A stretch of 53,867 nt of DNA from Spirogloea muscicola (GCA_009602725.1 WELB01000021.1:253380-307246); one strand, 5' to 3'; counted from the stretch's first letter, positions 1-11,773 are shown. The notes: generated from the sequence alone by a model not told the origin. Made by a program: numbers and translations.

Positions 1-230
1 CCTGCGGCAGGCCGCCCGCCGCCGCCATGGCCGCCGCCGCCGCCGCCGCGACGCGGGCCCTCGTCAGCAGCGAAGCCCGGCGCCTCCGCCGCGACGCGGG
101 AACTCGTCAGCCGTCAGGGCAGGCCCGGCGCCTCCTCCCTCCCTCCTCCTTCCACCCTCCTCCCTCCTCCCTCCCCGCCCTTGTCCCACCCCTCTCCCCA
201 CCTTTTCAAAGGTCGCTTTACTGAGGGTGT
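1..230 (+). other. GC-rich block with possible lone first exon
   Basis: An ATG at 27 opens a run of alanine codons (MAAAAAAATRALVSS), the same style as the transit-peptide first exon of the GAPDH gene near 39.8 kb. No downstream exon could be joined to it, and within 300 bases the sequence turns into dispersed repeat. It could be the orphaned first exon of a plastid protein, a 5' UTR, or chance coding potential in GC-rich DNA. I assign no function. Confidence 0.2.
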
Positions 231-664
231 GCTATATCGAAGCCCCGCCCCCCCCCTGCTCTCACTCCGCGCCCTCCTGCCACGTCGGCTCGCAACGCGA
301 TCTAGGCGGGGGGGTGCGGCCCCGTCCGCTGCCCATTCACAAGCTTCCGCGTGGCCATGAAGTGCCACGCGGCCGCCACGCTGGCTCTTTAGAGTTGCGG
401 GGACCCGAAGGAAACAGCGTGAATGACAATGCTGAAAGCGTGAATCAAAACATGTCCTCCGAAGCCTGTGGATCTTGTTCATTCTTTTTTGAACTGGCTT
501 CTCACAGCCCTCGCCCCATGCCCTCGCAGTGGGGTCCCTCGAACTACTCCCGCGCGCTGCACCTGCGTGCCGGCAGAGCCCTCGCTGCTGCCTCTGGCTC
601 TGGCCAGGGGACCCGCTTCCAGGAACCCAGTTTCTCTGACCTGAGGCTGCTTAGCAGAGCTTAC
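231..664. other. No recognisable gene
   Basis: Open frames occur but none resembles a known family, and they have the look of repeat-derived sequence. I see no RNA gene or clear regulatory structure. Confidence 0.4.
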
Positions 665-1169
665 TGAGTGCTTCGTAGCTGCTTAGTTTCTTCTTGTGCT
701 TGTTTTTTTGTGCTTGTTTCTTCTTTTGTGCTCGTTGTTCTTAGTGCTTCCCCTGGCCCATTCTCGTCCTTTGTTCATTCTTTTTCGGGCTGGCTTTTTC
801 CAGCCCCTATCCGTATGGGCGAGCCCTTCTTTGAACGAGGCGTGTTGATCTGGTGAAAGGGGCAAGCGCGGCCAGATTAACTGGTGGCTGGGAGAGGGGA
901 CGCTGGGAGGTGGCAAGCGGCTCCCCATGGCCGTCGTCCTTACTGAGCTTCCGTAAGGAGGAAGGGGAAGGGGCTCCGCACCTCTGAGGCCGGCTATGCT
1001 GTGAAGGTGGCCGAGCAGAAGAAGATCCAAAGAAGAAGGGCTCGCCCATTGAGGATAGGGGCTGGGGAAAAGCCAGCCCAAAAAAGAATGAACAAAATAC
1101 GAGAAGGGGCCAGGGGAAGCACTATAAAAACAAGCACAAGAAGAACGTAAGCAGCTACGAAGCACTCAA
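665..1169. repeat. Foldback element with ~150-base inverted arms
   Basis: The left arm (about 665-833) and the right arm (about 1026-1169) are inverted copies of each other with small indels. Both begin with GAGTGCTTCGTAGCTGCTTA at the outer edge and end inward with a GGGCTGG/CCAGCCC hairpin followed by ATGGGCGAGCCCTTCTT. The two arms, read outward-in on opposite strands, give near-identical translations beginning LRSCL and containing SASPGPFS, FVHSF and GWLFP. The spacer (834-1025) contains the CAAGCGCGGCCAGATTAA module found at other sites in the window. The structure fits a foldback or MITE-like element. No transposase is present, and I did not identify a target-site duplication. Confidence 0.7.
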
Positions 1170-3050
1170 TCTACAAGGACCATTTTCCTGGGAAAGCCAC
1201 TACTTCTGGGAATACTTTCAATCTGCCTGCCATGGACATCCAACAGGTGTTACGAGGATTGGTGGTCCCTTGCTGCTGGTCTCTCAAGCTGACTAGCGGC
1301 GTCACGAGCAGGGTGCGGCACCTCCTGGAGGCTCCGTGCCTTTGGGTCTTGTTCCTGCTACCGCACGGATCTATCCATGTGCCTCCAGCGGTCCCAGTCG
1401 ATTACTTTACAACGCCGTGCTGGTCGCACCTTCGCTGGAATCTTTGATTTGCGCACTAGCTCTCCCTTCCCTCAACTCATCTGAATACTATTGCTGACTT
1501 GGGATTACTGAGACTGCCCTGTTGCCCACGTGACGGCTTCGTACAGTGTACATATATTTCCAGAATTATTTGTTTAGCACTCTGCTGTTTTTCAGCCGCC
1601 CCCATAGATCAGCAGCCGCGTCCTCATCTTCCGTGTTGCACAGCCGCCCCTTAGCCTTCAGCAGCCGCGTTCTCTTTAGAGAAGCTGGCCTTCCGACAAT
1701 ACAAAGAGGTGGAGGCGACATCTGCTCTATCTAGCTAGTGGGCATGTGTAGGCCCTTCACCCTGAAGCAGGGCTTTGACAAGGACAGCAGTGGCGAAAGC
1801 CCTTCGTGTGAGCGTTAGTGTCAAAGCCCTGAACGTCAGGTAGCTCACAAGTAGTGGCAGTAAGATAGCAGAGACAAGATCAGCAGCAACTGTAGCACCT
1901 GACATCAATAGTGATGTCAAGTTGCACACCATTTGCTCTCTGCCGTTTCGTAACCCTTACTTTGCAAAGATGTACAGCAGTGTCCACCTGACACTATCAT
2001 CCGGGCTAAACCTTGAGCTTCCTGACTGGCCCACGGACATCAGAGGAGGAAGTTTTGAAAGGGCAAGCATAGGCAAGTTCACGCTGCAAGCTACTAAAAT
2101 TGAAGTACATGTATAGCGTGCAGCCTTTGTTGCAGCATTCAGCTAGTACTGCCCTGTTGAGAATGCAGCTCGCCACTAGCCAGCTCAAGGGTAGTGCTAT
2201 CTCCGGCAAGCAATGCCAATACTGCTATTGCATGCCATTAAGAATCCACAGAGCTATGGTGGTCGCAAACAGAAACCAACGGTCAACGACAAACGGACAC
2301 CTTTCTCCCTGCGGGTTGATTCCTGCCGAGCCCGATGGATAATTAGGGGCTCGCTGTACTGAGCAGGCCGCGTACAGCTAACACGGTGTTGTACAAGCTT
2401 GCAAGTATTATTCGCTCTTGCAACTGCTGGCCATTGCGTCAAAGCACCACTTCGTAAGACGATTTACTGCTCCAATCACAACAGCTTGGGCCTACTGGCA
2501 GTATGTCACCCCTTCCACCAAGATGCAGGGCAAGGCAGACGACCGATTGGACCGCGACTTGTACAAGCAAATGTTGAAAAGGTAATTCGACAAGCTCCGC
2601 AGAGGTTGGTGCTGACTGTGATTGGCCAGGGCCCAAGAAAATGTATCAAACAACGCGCTACTGAGGAGGAGGCAGTGGCTGAGAGCCAGCTTATAAGAGC
2701 ATTTGGTAAGGACATAAGAGCGTCAGGGCAGGACGGCGTCATCAGAGGTAACTGGGTGGCTCAACAGAGCAAGCGGCGAGCGACCAGACGATTTCCTAAG
2801 AGAGGGAAGCACTTAGCACTTAGTAAAAGGTAGCGATGGCTGTGATTATAAGCAGCTCTTCTAGAGGAGGGCCAGGGCTGTGAAGAAGAAAAAGTTAGCA
2901 GCTCATCCACAGGGGGCGGGCTGTGAAGGGCCAAGTCACAAAGAATATGAATTGTCCACAGGGGCTAGGGCTGGAAAGGGCCAGCCCATAAAATAATAAC
3001 AAGCGGTGTTTCTCCAAAAGGCAGCCCCGTGAAAGTTGACAAGAGTCTCG
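1170..3050. other. Intergenic, no recognisable gene
   Basis: Several open frames exist (for example about 2399-2833) but none matches a family I know and no splice chain could be built. Two copies of CAGCAGCCGCGT lie about 49 bases apart near 1608 and 1657. The interval probably consists of old repeats. Confidence 0.4.
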
Positions 3051-3076
3051 GAGGAAGGCCCAATACAGAAGATATA

Positions 3077-4470
3077 ATGATGGAGGGCCTGAGTGGCCAA
3101 GTACATAGGCAAGCACATTGACAAATCTTCCGGCTCTTTGGACCTTGTCCATCCTTTGTTGGGCTGGCCTTTCCCAGCACCTACCTTCTATGGGAGAGCA
3201 CTTTCTCGATGTAGATAACCTGCTGCTAAGCCAAACTTCCAAAGGGCTGGCTGTTCACAGCCCTTGCCTGCTTCGTCCATTCTTTTTGGGCTGGCCTTTG
3301 CCAGCCCCTACCTTCTTTGGCAGAGCGCTTTCTTCTTCGGGAGAGCCCCTTTCTTCGCAAAGAGAATGGAGTGTGTATTAAGTGATGGAAGCCCTGTGTG
3401 GCCAAGTACAAAGGCAAGCACACTGACAGATGTACATCACCTGCTGCTGACCCGCTCACTAACCACCAGTCAGCACATAGAGGGCGCTAACCGATGCCCG
3501 CATATCGGACGGCAATGTACAAAAGAAAGCAAGCGCGGCCAGATTAAGTGGTGGCTGGCAATGTACAAGCTCTTGTGCCACCAGCTAAGGCTCGAGCAGC
3601 TTTCTGATGCAAAGCACGAGCCTGAGCTCGCTGCAGACAGGCTGACAAACGATGTCGCAATAAAAGACAAGTAGGCTGCCGGCACGCCCATCTGGGCTGG
3701 AACTATTCTCACGTCGTGCATATCCCAGGCTCCAAAGGGGGGTGAGGGCTGTGCAAGGCCAGCCCAAAAAAAGAAATAGCTTCACAAATAAAATTGGAAG
3801 CTGTAAACGTGAGGAAGTAGCTCTGCCAACGGGGGCGAGAGCTGTGTACATCCAGCGCGAAATTCTAACAAGGTCCGAAGAAGAAGTGCTCGCTTATAGA
3901 GAAGAGGGGCTGGCAAAGCCAGCCCTAAAAGCCCCCTTACTCTCCTTCAAAACATAGCCAATCTAGGTTACACACGACATGCAGATGTGTTCCCGGCTGA
4001 GATGGGCTTGCCAGCTGCTTATCTGTCGTTGTTGCGACGACGAGTTTCAGCCTGTTTGCAGCGTGCTCAGGCTAATGCTTTGCACCAGAAAGCTGAGCGA
4101 GCTCTAGTTGGTGGCAGAAGGGCTTCGTATCTGCCATCTAGTATCCAGGCATCGGTTGGCGACCTTTATGTTTTGACCCGTGGTTACTGAGCGGGTCAAT
4201 CTACTGTAGCTTAGGTAGGTCTTAAGATGTGCTTGCCTTTGTACTTGGCCATTTGGCCTTCGTTTGTTTCAAATACACGATGTTTCTAAAAGGGGCCGAA
4301 AAGCGGCTTCCCAGAAGCGCTTTAGTTCTTCTATCTGGGCGGCCAATCACAGCCTCGCTGTCTTTCTTTCCCCAAGCTTTCGGAGGCAAGCGCGGCCAGA
4401 TTAACTGGTGGCTGGGAGAGGCCAGCCCAAAAGAATGGACAAGGTCTGAAGGAGTCGGAGTGCTAAGGAC
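3077..4470. repeat. Cluster of dispersed repeats
   Basis: At least three repeat modules are interleaved here. Hairpin-cored copies (GGGCTGGC / GCCAGCCC) lie near 3160, 3286, 3750, 3904 and 4414. The CAAGCGCGGCCAGATTAA module occurs near 3531 and 4387. A module starting with GAGGGCCTGAGTGGCCAAGT and ending near CTGCTGACCCGCTCA is at about 3077-3122 and 3381-3458 on the plus strand and 4187-4259 on the minus strand. The hairpin copies are usually followed or preceded by AAAAGAATGGACAAGGTC. The cluster contains no obvious protein gene. Confidence 0.65.
3565..4128. repeat. Inverted repeat pair of ~140 bases
   Basis: Bases about 3565-3704 and 3988-4128 are inverted copies of one sequence, separated by about 280 bases. 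Read on opposite strands they give related peptides, PAQMGVPAAYLS on minus and PAEMGLPAAYLS on plus, so the pair may derive from a formerly coding fragment. The divergence is clearly greater than assembly error. The pair sits inside the larger repeat cluster. Confidence 0.6.
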
Positions 4471-4599
4471 TGAGACAGCAGTAAGCTTTCCCAAGCTTTC
4501 CCTGTTGGATTACCACTTTAACTCATGTCAGGGAGCCGCAAATCCAGAGAATAGGAGCAGCCTGGTGGTTGTGAGAGGCCAGCTCAGAATGAATGGGAA

Positions 4600-5773
4600 G
4601 AAAGACTCTTCCGTCAACGGGCGATGGCAGTGATTGGTTAGCCCAGAGAAGTGGGAAGGTCAAGCGACACGACAAGCCCCTGGGCCGGAATGCGCAAGAT
4701 CGGGCAAGGCACTGGACAGGCAGCCCCGAAGCTCGGACGCCAAAGACCAATGGCGGCGGGAGCTTCTCTTTCTCGTACGAAGAATGGCGGCGGCGGCGTA
4801 TCGCCTTGGCCGCCCTTCCACGGGCTGGCCACGTGGATCCCCTGGGGCTCCCACGGGGTCTTGAATCGGTGTCTTGATTGGCTGACCGCCGCGGCGCCTG
4901 GATCGTGCGGCGCACAGGCGCGTCTAGGAATTGCATCGCCGCATCGCAGCCGTCTGCTGGGGGGGGCGACCCACAAAGGCGGCCCTTGGCGAGTCCCAAG
5001 AGCCGCCAGCAGGGGGCGCCCCATGATTGCCCCCCCTCGCGCTGGCGCCGACTCATTGGTCGAGTCAGCTGCTTGTCAGACAACGATTGGTTGCTGAAGG
5101 ACACGTGTTTACAATTGGCGGCAGATTATTGGCTGCCAACTAGTCCCGTGGCAGCCCACGGGGCAACGACACGGCCGCGCGGCTGCAGTGCCCCCGGCCC
5201 AACTCCCCCTCCCGGGGCCCAGGGAATTTGATCCGCGCCCCGGGCACGGCGTGGGCAGTAACAAGCACCGTATGGGCAACCGCGCCTCCATTCGATCACG
5301 GATCCAGATCGTCGGACCGGGGGTTCCACGGGGGCGTACCCGGGATCCGATCACGGGGGCCAGTCGGCTACCCGCCGCCCCGACCGCCGCTGCTGTTACG
5401 CTAACGGCCCCCATAACCACGGGGCTCTGTGCGGAGCCGGTGAGGCGGTAAGTGCCGGTTACAGGCCGCTGTCAGCCGTAAATGGCCGGTTACTGTGGGC
5501 CCCGCCCCAGTCGACGCCCCCCCCTTCCGGAGCTTAAGGCCCGCCACTGCAAAGTTGCGGAGCTCAGTCCCCACTGTAGCCAGCGGCCGCGGAAGCCGAG
5601 CCCGGGCCCCGCCGCCGCCTGCGCCCTCCCAGTTGCCTCGGCGCCTCTGCCTCGTCTCGCCGACGAGCCCGCGGCCGCTCAGCTTCGTTGGCGCCGGCTC
5701 CGGCCCACTGTCTCGCTCGCTCGCTCGGCCTTCTCCTCGCTCGTGGCAGCCGATTGCGCCGCTGTAGCTGCCA
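4600..5773 (+). promoter_or_regulatory. GC-rich upstream region of NRT2 with CCAAT cluster
   Basis: CCAAT or its complement ATTGG occurs at 4633, 4747, 4877, 5055, 5086, 5114 and 5128, that is seven times in 500 bases. CACGTG E/G-box cores lie near 4830 and 5102. The interval from about 4640 to 5770 is strongly GC-rich and directly precedes the NRT2 start codon. The nine-base GCCGGTTAC occurs twice near 5453 and 5484. I did not find a convincing TATA box or a canonical nitrate-responsive element. Promoter function is inferred from position and composition. Confidence 0.4.
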
Positions 5774-8700
5774 ATGGAGGCCCACATGGGCGCCCCGGTG
5801 GGCCAGGAGGGCGTCGGCGAGCCCGGGTCGTCCATGAGGGGCGTCACCGGCAAGTAAGCTCGCCATCAAACCTCGCCCCGGCTCGCCGCTGCCTTCGTGT
5901 AATCGCCGAGCTGATCTCGCTTCTGACAGCAATTGGCAACGTCAGTCACTATCTCCGTCTCTGGCACTTCTGGAAACGTTACTTCGTCGTCCGCATTTTT
6001 CTTGCTCACCAGTGGCCCATTGCACGGTCCCGAGGTTGCAGGGAAGCTGTGTTTGGGTACAACAACTGGGCCGGTCAGAAGGACCCCACTGGCCAATTCA
6101 GCCTGCCGGTGGACTCTGAGCACAAGGCGACGACCATCAGGCTGTACAGGTGAGGTGCACAGGCTCTGACTAATTAAATAAATTATTAATACATACTGTC
6201 CCGCCGCAACGATCTTATTCAGGGGACAGCAGACCTAGCAATTCTTGCCACCTGGGTCATCATCGAGACGACCAAGCTGGTGTGGCTGACTTGGGCCTGC
6301 CTAATGCCTATGAATTCTGTTGTGCATGCAGCATTGCACAGCCGCACATGCGATCATTCCACCTCTCCTGGATCTCCTTCTTTACAGCCTTCGTGTCTGC
6401 CTTTGCTGGTGAGGCGCAGTCATTCTCTTTCTGGCCAGACTCTCAGGTCTAATAAGCAAGGGCGAGCTTCCAACCTTGCAGCAACTCCTGAGCTTTTGAA
6501 CTTGCTGGATGCCATGCTCACTGTGGCTCCCATCTCTTCCTCCAACAGCCCCTCCACTGATCCCCGTCATTCGCGAGAACCTGGATTTGACCAAGTCTGA
6601 TATTGGCAATGCTGGAATCGCCGCTGTCACCGGTGCTTTGTTCTCCCGTCTGTTGATTGGTAAGTCTGCCTCAAGTGCGCAAGTGTTCCTCCAAGCTACT
6701 CCCCCCTCCCCTGGCACGTCAATCTTGCCGCTAGTTGCCTGTCTGCAATTGCGAGCAAGTGACCAGGCCGAGCTAGAATTTTCTAAGAATATGATGTCCC
6801 ACTCAAGACAAGGTCACTCTGTGCTGACTGACAAAATTTCACTTTGGATGGGGGGGCCTCTTCAGGAACACTGTGCGACCTTTTCGGACCTCGGCAGAGT
6901 GCTGCTGCTTTGCTCATGCTCACTGCTCCGGCAGTCATGTCAATGTGCTTTGTCCGCAATTACATAGGGTTCATGATCGTGAGGTGCTGCATCGGCCTTT
7001 CTTTGGGGACATTCGTCAGCTGCCAGGTGAGGTACAGTAGGGACTACATTGCTTACACAAGAACGCGTATTTCGCAGCGTCTGCATCCGAAGTTGCGAAT
7101 TGTCAGCAGCTCTTACTTGTGGAGCTTAAAATGGTGTGGCACTGGGGTTTGTCTTGATCGACTAGCTCACTCAGAGGTGTGTTGCGCACCGGCTGCTCTT
7201 AAATTGTCGTGGCTATTGATGTGGCATGCAGTATTGGATGAGCAGCATGTTCAACACCAAAATTATTGGAGTGGCAAATGGTCTAGCTGCTGGTTGGGGG
7301 AACCTTGGGGGAGGGGCAACCCAGGTACAACCACCATCTTCTCAGGCTATCAATGCATGTACTGATCTGGGAATCTGTAGCCTGCTCAGACATCTCAATT
7401 GTCCAGTTACGAGTCCCCTTACTTTTTGCAGCCGATTGTCATAAGCTCTGGTTGAGCAATGCCTTCACATTCAGCCTTGTGGTGGTTCTTGCAGCTCATC
7501 ATGCCTCTTATCTACAACCTCATCCATAAGGACATTGGATCATCGGACTTCACCGCGTGGCGCATTGCCTTCTTCGTACCAGCTGTGGTCCATATTCTAA
7601 TGGGACTTCTTCTGCTGTTTTTTGCTCAAGACTTGCCCGATGGGCAGTACAGAGCCTTGAAGAAGTCGGGTCAGAAGGTCAGCGACAACGGCGCTAAGGT
7701 GCGTTTGATCACTTGCTACAATGTTCTGCAGCTTGGATCCTTGCATACTCGAGCCCATTCCCTTCAGCAAAAACTGCCCTGCTGACTCTTCCTCTGATGT
7801 GCAGGTAATCTGGAATGCTGTCACCAATTATCGTACTTGGATTTTCACCATTACTTACGGCTACTGCTTTGGAGTTGAACTGACCATCGATAACGTCATT
7901 GCCAACTACTTCTACGATCGCTTCGACATGAACCTCACAGGTAAAGACTAATCAATCTGACGATAATCTACTCTGTTCGTATCACAGTGCCTCCAATTGC
8001 CAACAAAGACTGGGTTAACTTCATTCTCACTTATCTGCACTCGCGCCTCTGCAGATGCTGGCTACGTTGCAGCTTCCTTTGGTCTGATGAATATATTCTC
8101 TAGGCCCCTGGGTGGTATTATGTCTGACATGTCTGGTGCCAGATATGGAATGAGGGGCCGTATATGGCTCTTATACATCATTCAGGTGAGCTGGATCACT
8201 CTTAAGACAAAGACAGTACACTGATGCAGTGCTGTCAATGTTAGTGTCATATCTCAAATTCAAGTTCCGTGCAAAGACGTCTGCAATGATTGTACAACCT
8301 GCTCACAGTCTTGGCTACCACATTGCAGACACTTGGAGGAGTGTTTTGCCTCATCCTGGGCAAGATCAATACGCTGGCGCTCTCCATCGTCATCATGCTT
8401 ATATTCAGTTTCTTTGTGCAGGTGCTAAGTCCGCAGCAGTAATCTAGTTGCGCCACGACATATCTGTATGCTGAGACTCAAGTATGATGTATGCTCAATG
8501 AATACACACAACATTGCAGGAGAAAAGGGCAAGGTATACCATAGTAACACTGATTGCAGCATGCGTTGTGTGTTACTAACATGGACTGGTGTCCTTTGTA
8601 CTCCCATGGCAGGCTGCCTGTGGTTGTACATTTGGCATCATCCCCTTCATCTCCAGACGCTCATTGGGCGTAATTTCTGGACTTGTGGGTGCTGGAGGGA

Positions 8701-9382
8701 ATGCCGGGTCTGCCATCACTCAGGTAAGAGCGATGGCATTGGCGTTGTTATACTCTTCTGGTCTTTGATTTGCCGACAAGACTTCCTGACTGCTACTTTG
8801 GTAGCAAGTGACACCAACAACTGGCTGCTTTTGCAGGCTATATTTTTCACGGGAACTGCCTACACAACAGAGCAAGGGCTCACATGGATGGGTGTGATGA
8901 TCATCTGCGTCTGCGTCATTGTTCTCCTTGTCTGGTTTCCCATGTGGGGTGGAGCTATCTTCCCTGCTCGTGCAGCAAGCACAGGTAATCTGGACTGAGT
9001 GCCACATGTTCAGTCACATTGTTCTGCAAATAGAGAAGGAATAGCTAGGTTTGATAGGGTTATAGCTTACAATTCTTGCTCATAACTGAACACCAGCTAG
9101 TCATGCAGTCCATGAATAATTCTAACCTCATACGTCATGATGCCAGGCGTGTCTGGTGATGTGCTATCTGTGCTTATGCTTGCCTCGTCCAACCTTTCTG
9201 CAGAGGAAACTTACTATGGCAACGAGTGGTCAGCTGAGGAAAAGATGGAGAACAAGCACGCTGCATCCCTCAAGTTTGCAGAAAATGCACGCTCCGAGCG
9301 AGGAGCAACTGGCTATCAGGATTACATAGATACCAACGGGGCACCTGGAGCTGCACCGGCCAAGACAGTTGCTGCTGTCTGA
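5774..9382 (+). CDS. NRT2: High-affinity nitrate transporter NRT2
   Basis: This is a plasma-membrane nitrate/proton symporter of the nitrate-nitrite porter family within the MFS, usually working with an NAR2 partner. Thirteen exons join in frame: 5774-5853, 6042-6149, 6332-6408, 6549-6659, 6866-7026, 7232-7324, 7495-7698, 7805-7940, 8055-8185, 8329-8421, 8613-8723, 8837-8984 and 9204-9382. They total 1632 nt, or 543 residues, close to the usual plant length of about 530. Diagnostic motifs are the MFS loop [10 protein letters not shown], the first NNP signature [13 protein letters not shown], the second [12 protein letters not shown], the N-terminal SLPVDSEHK and the C-terminal [11 protein letters not shown]. 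The start ATG lies in a GC-rich first exon ending GVTGK, typical of the family. Twelve membrane segments are expected. All introns are GT-AG and short. No lesion is visible. Confidence 0.96.
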
Positions 9383-10560
9383 GTATGTTAGTGGACAGTT
9401 GCACAAGTGGCTCTTAACAGGGTATGGACTGGATGCAGGTTGTGTATAGCAGCATCCTCCACTGCAACCTTCAACATGTACAAGTTGCTGTTTGAAAATC
9501 GCCATTGTTGGTGGGGCCATTTTACTTAGAAGTGTCATGAGGTTTTTCAGCCACTTTCCGCTCCTCCTCTTGGCTGATTGGTAGCCATCCTAAATTTCGC
9601 GAAATCTGGGACCACCCCACTCAATGTAGTTATCTATACTTTATAGATTGGGACCAACCCTAATTGGGACCAACCCTCTTTCTAAACATCCTACTCAGCC
9701 CTCTTAACACATTTTTCCGACGCTGTTGACCGGGTAATACAGAGAGATTAGACAGACTCGTAGGTGATACGAGTTAATCAACCCCTAGTATGTACAATGC
9801 CACACACCCTTTGATGAAATCCTTTGAGCTGTGCCATTTACTGTGTTGCCAGCAAATGTGCTGCCCTTCATAAGTATGTGCTGTTGCGATGAAGACAGTA
9901 CGTACCAGGCTGTGACCAGTGTCTCTCAGATTGGTCAGAAAACAGTACTGTTATCTAGTTGCAGATTGTTTGGAGCTTACAGATAACAATGTTCCAAGTC
10001 ATTAGAGATTGAATAGCCCTGCGACTTCAGATTATTACTCTCATTAACATAGATGTGTACGCTCAGCTTGTGAAGCGAAACATTTGACACAGTGCCTCCA
10101 AAAGGAACCGCAGAACCTCTCTTTCGTTAAAATTCGACTTCCTTACTCTTCTGCTACTTACCTGCTCGTTGTGCAATTCATGTAACTTCTACTGAGCATA
10201 AACCGCTCACGAACACTTGCGGTCACAACGAGTGACAATCCCGAAGTCTACAAGTGAAATTCTCGAGTCGTTTGCAAATTGTGCCAAGGTGTAGCAATAT
10301 TGATTCAGCAGCTGCAGCCGTGTTGAAAAGAACATGACGCAATCACCAGCACCGCACACCGCATGTAGCACTGCCCCCTTTGCTACTTTGTCATATCATC
10401 ACGCGGAATCGAACCCTTGCCAAGGCTTGATTATCCGAGACCCCTGAAAATGTGGCGCGAGTCGTATGCTCCCACCGGCGCTCCTCCACCAGGCGGCTAG
10501 GGAGGATTTGCCACCAGCCATTGATATGGCGAGACGCTTCGCTGGAGCTTTTCCAGGTGT
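9383..10560 (+). other. NRT2 3' flank and intergenic DNA
   Basis: The first few hundred bases are probably 3' UTR. A 12-base palindrome ATTTCGCGAAAT lies near 9594 and the phrase GGGACCAACCCT is repeated near 9650 and 9668. I see no gene. A sequence resembling a tRNA B-box on the minus strand near 10400 is discussed under rejected items. Confidence 0.4.
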
Positions 10561-10576
10561 TCATCTTTCTATGTTA

Positions 10577-11560
10577 AGACCAATGACAATCATTGCTCTC
10601 TACTGGAAAAGTCTTTCTCACTTTCAGTTGTGCAAGCATTGAAATGTAAGATCTGTGCAAAAAGTGCCTACGCAAGCATTGCCCGTGTCGATGGCACTTG
10701 GCGAGGCACGGCGGAACCGCTGTCCGGCCAGAGCGCGGTGGTCGCAGGCAGCCAGGCAACTCGGATCACGCGACGCGGTAAATCCCAGGGAGCGCGAGGG
10801 CGTCCTGGGAGAGCGCTGGGGCCACTGGCAGTGGCCAGAGTCGTCAAGTACAAAAGGCAAGCAGATCGACAAGCACATCTACACTGCTATGCCGGCGCGG
10901 GGGAGGAGTGCCTGTACTGAGTGATGGAGGGCCTGAGTGGCCAACGACGATCGCAAGCACATCTGCAGATGCACATCTCCTGCTGCTAAGCTGACCCGCT
11001 CAGTATTCAGACCCGCTCAGTCACGAAAAGGTCAGCCAGTAGAGGTTGGCAATCGGTGCCAGAACACCTGACAGCAAACTGGCAGCCCTTTCTGCCATCT
11101 ACTAAAGCTCGTGGGTTTCAGGGGGGCGACGCTTGTCAATTGATGGAGGGCCTGAGCTGCCAAGTACAAGGGCAAGCACATCCCACAGACGTACATCACC
11201 TGCTGCTAAGTCGACCCGCTTGGTATCCACGGGCCAGCAGAAAGTGGACGTCGTCGTGGTCCCCGTACACCGGACGGCTGATCCCAAGCCCTCTTGTGCC
11301 CGCCGAGTAAAGTTAAATGGACAAAGCGGCGCTCCCGAAGGAGTCGGCGAGGTGTGCGCATGAAATGAAAGGGAGGCCAATCCAAGCCAGTACATTCTTT
11401 AGGGGAACAATCAGTGCAGAAATAGCAAGGCCACAGGAAACGAAGCCCTCTGCTAACGTGGCTAAGGTAACAGTGTGACCGTAGAAACCAAAGTGGGCGA
11501 GGGCTCTGAAATGCCCGCCCGAAAAGACTGGACAAGGTCCGGAGGGGCCGAATAGCGCCG
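10577..11560. repeat. Second dispersed-repeat cluster
   Basis: Two copies of the CTGAGTGGCCAAGTAC-type module lie at about 10921-11003 and 11140-11222, both ending near CTGCTGCTAAG...GACCCGCT. A degenerate hairpin/GGACAAGGTC copy is at about 11515-11550. A further fragment near 10577-10620 resembles, inverted, the CTCTTCCAGTAGAG module also seen near 4603, 39107 and 50165. The phrase AATCGGTGCC(C)GAACACC occurs near 11051 and 11593. No protein gene is recognised. Confidence 0.55.
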
Positions 11561-11773
11561 AAAAGTGGACTAAATAAGTGGTACGTCGCCAACAATCGGT
11601 GCCCGAACACCGGGCCGCTAATCCCGAACCCTTTGCGGGCCCGCCCGCGTTAAGGCTCGTCGGGGGACACGTGGCGGCGCCTCGGGGGCCTCGCCCGGGC
11701 GAGGGGCCTGCAGGCGGCCCTCGACCCCGCCGCCGCCGCCGCCGCCGCCGCCATCGCCGTCGCCGCGTGCGAG

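Noticed and set aside
4523-5853. Several long open frames on both strands upstream of NRT2
   Set aside because: They are compositional open frames in GC-rich promoter DNA, with no motif or splice partner.
10395-10500. tRNA-like sequence on the minus strand with a perfect-looking B-box (GGTTCGATTCC) and a GAGCATACGACTC stretch
   Set aside because: No T-arm stem pairs around the TTCGATT loop, the presumed anticodon loop lacks U33, and no acceptor stem closes. It may be a degenerate tRNA-derived repeat but is not a tRNA gene.
11590-11612. GGTGCCCGAACACC phrase resembling an LTR-retrotransposon primer-binding site
   Set aside because: No LTR, no gag/pol coding and no matching downstream tract. 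The phrase recurs within the local repeat family near 11051, so it is treated as part of that repeat.
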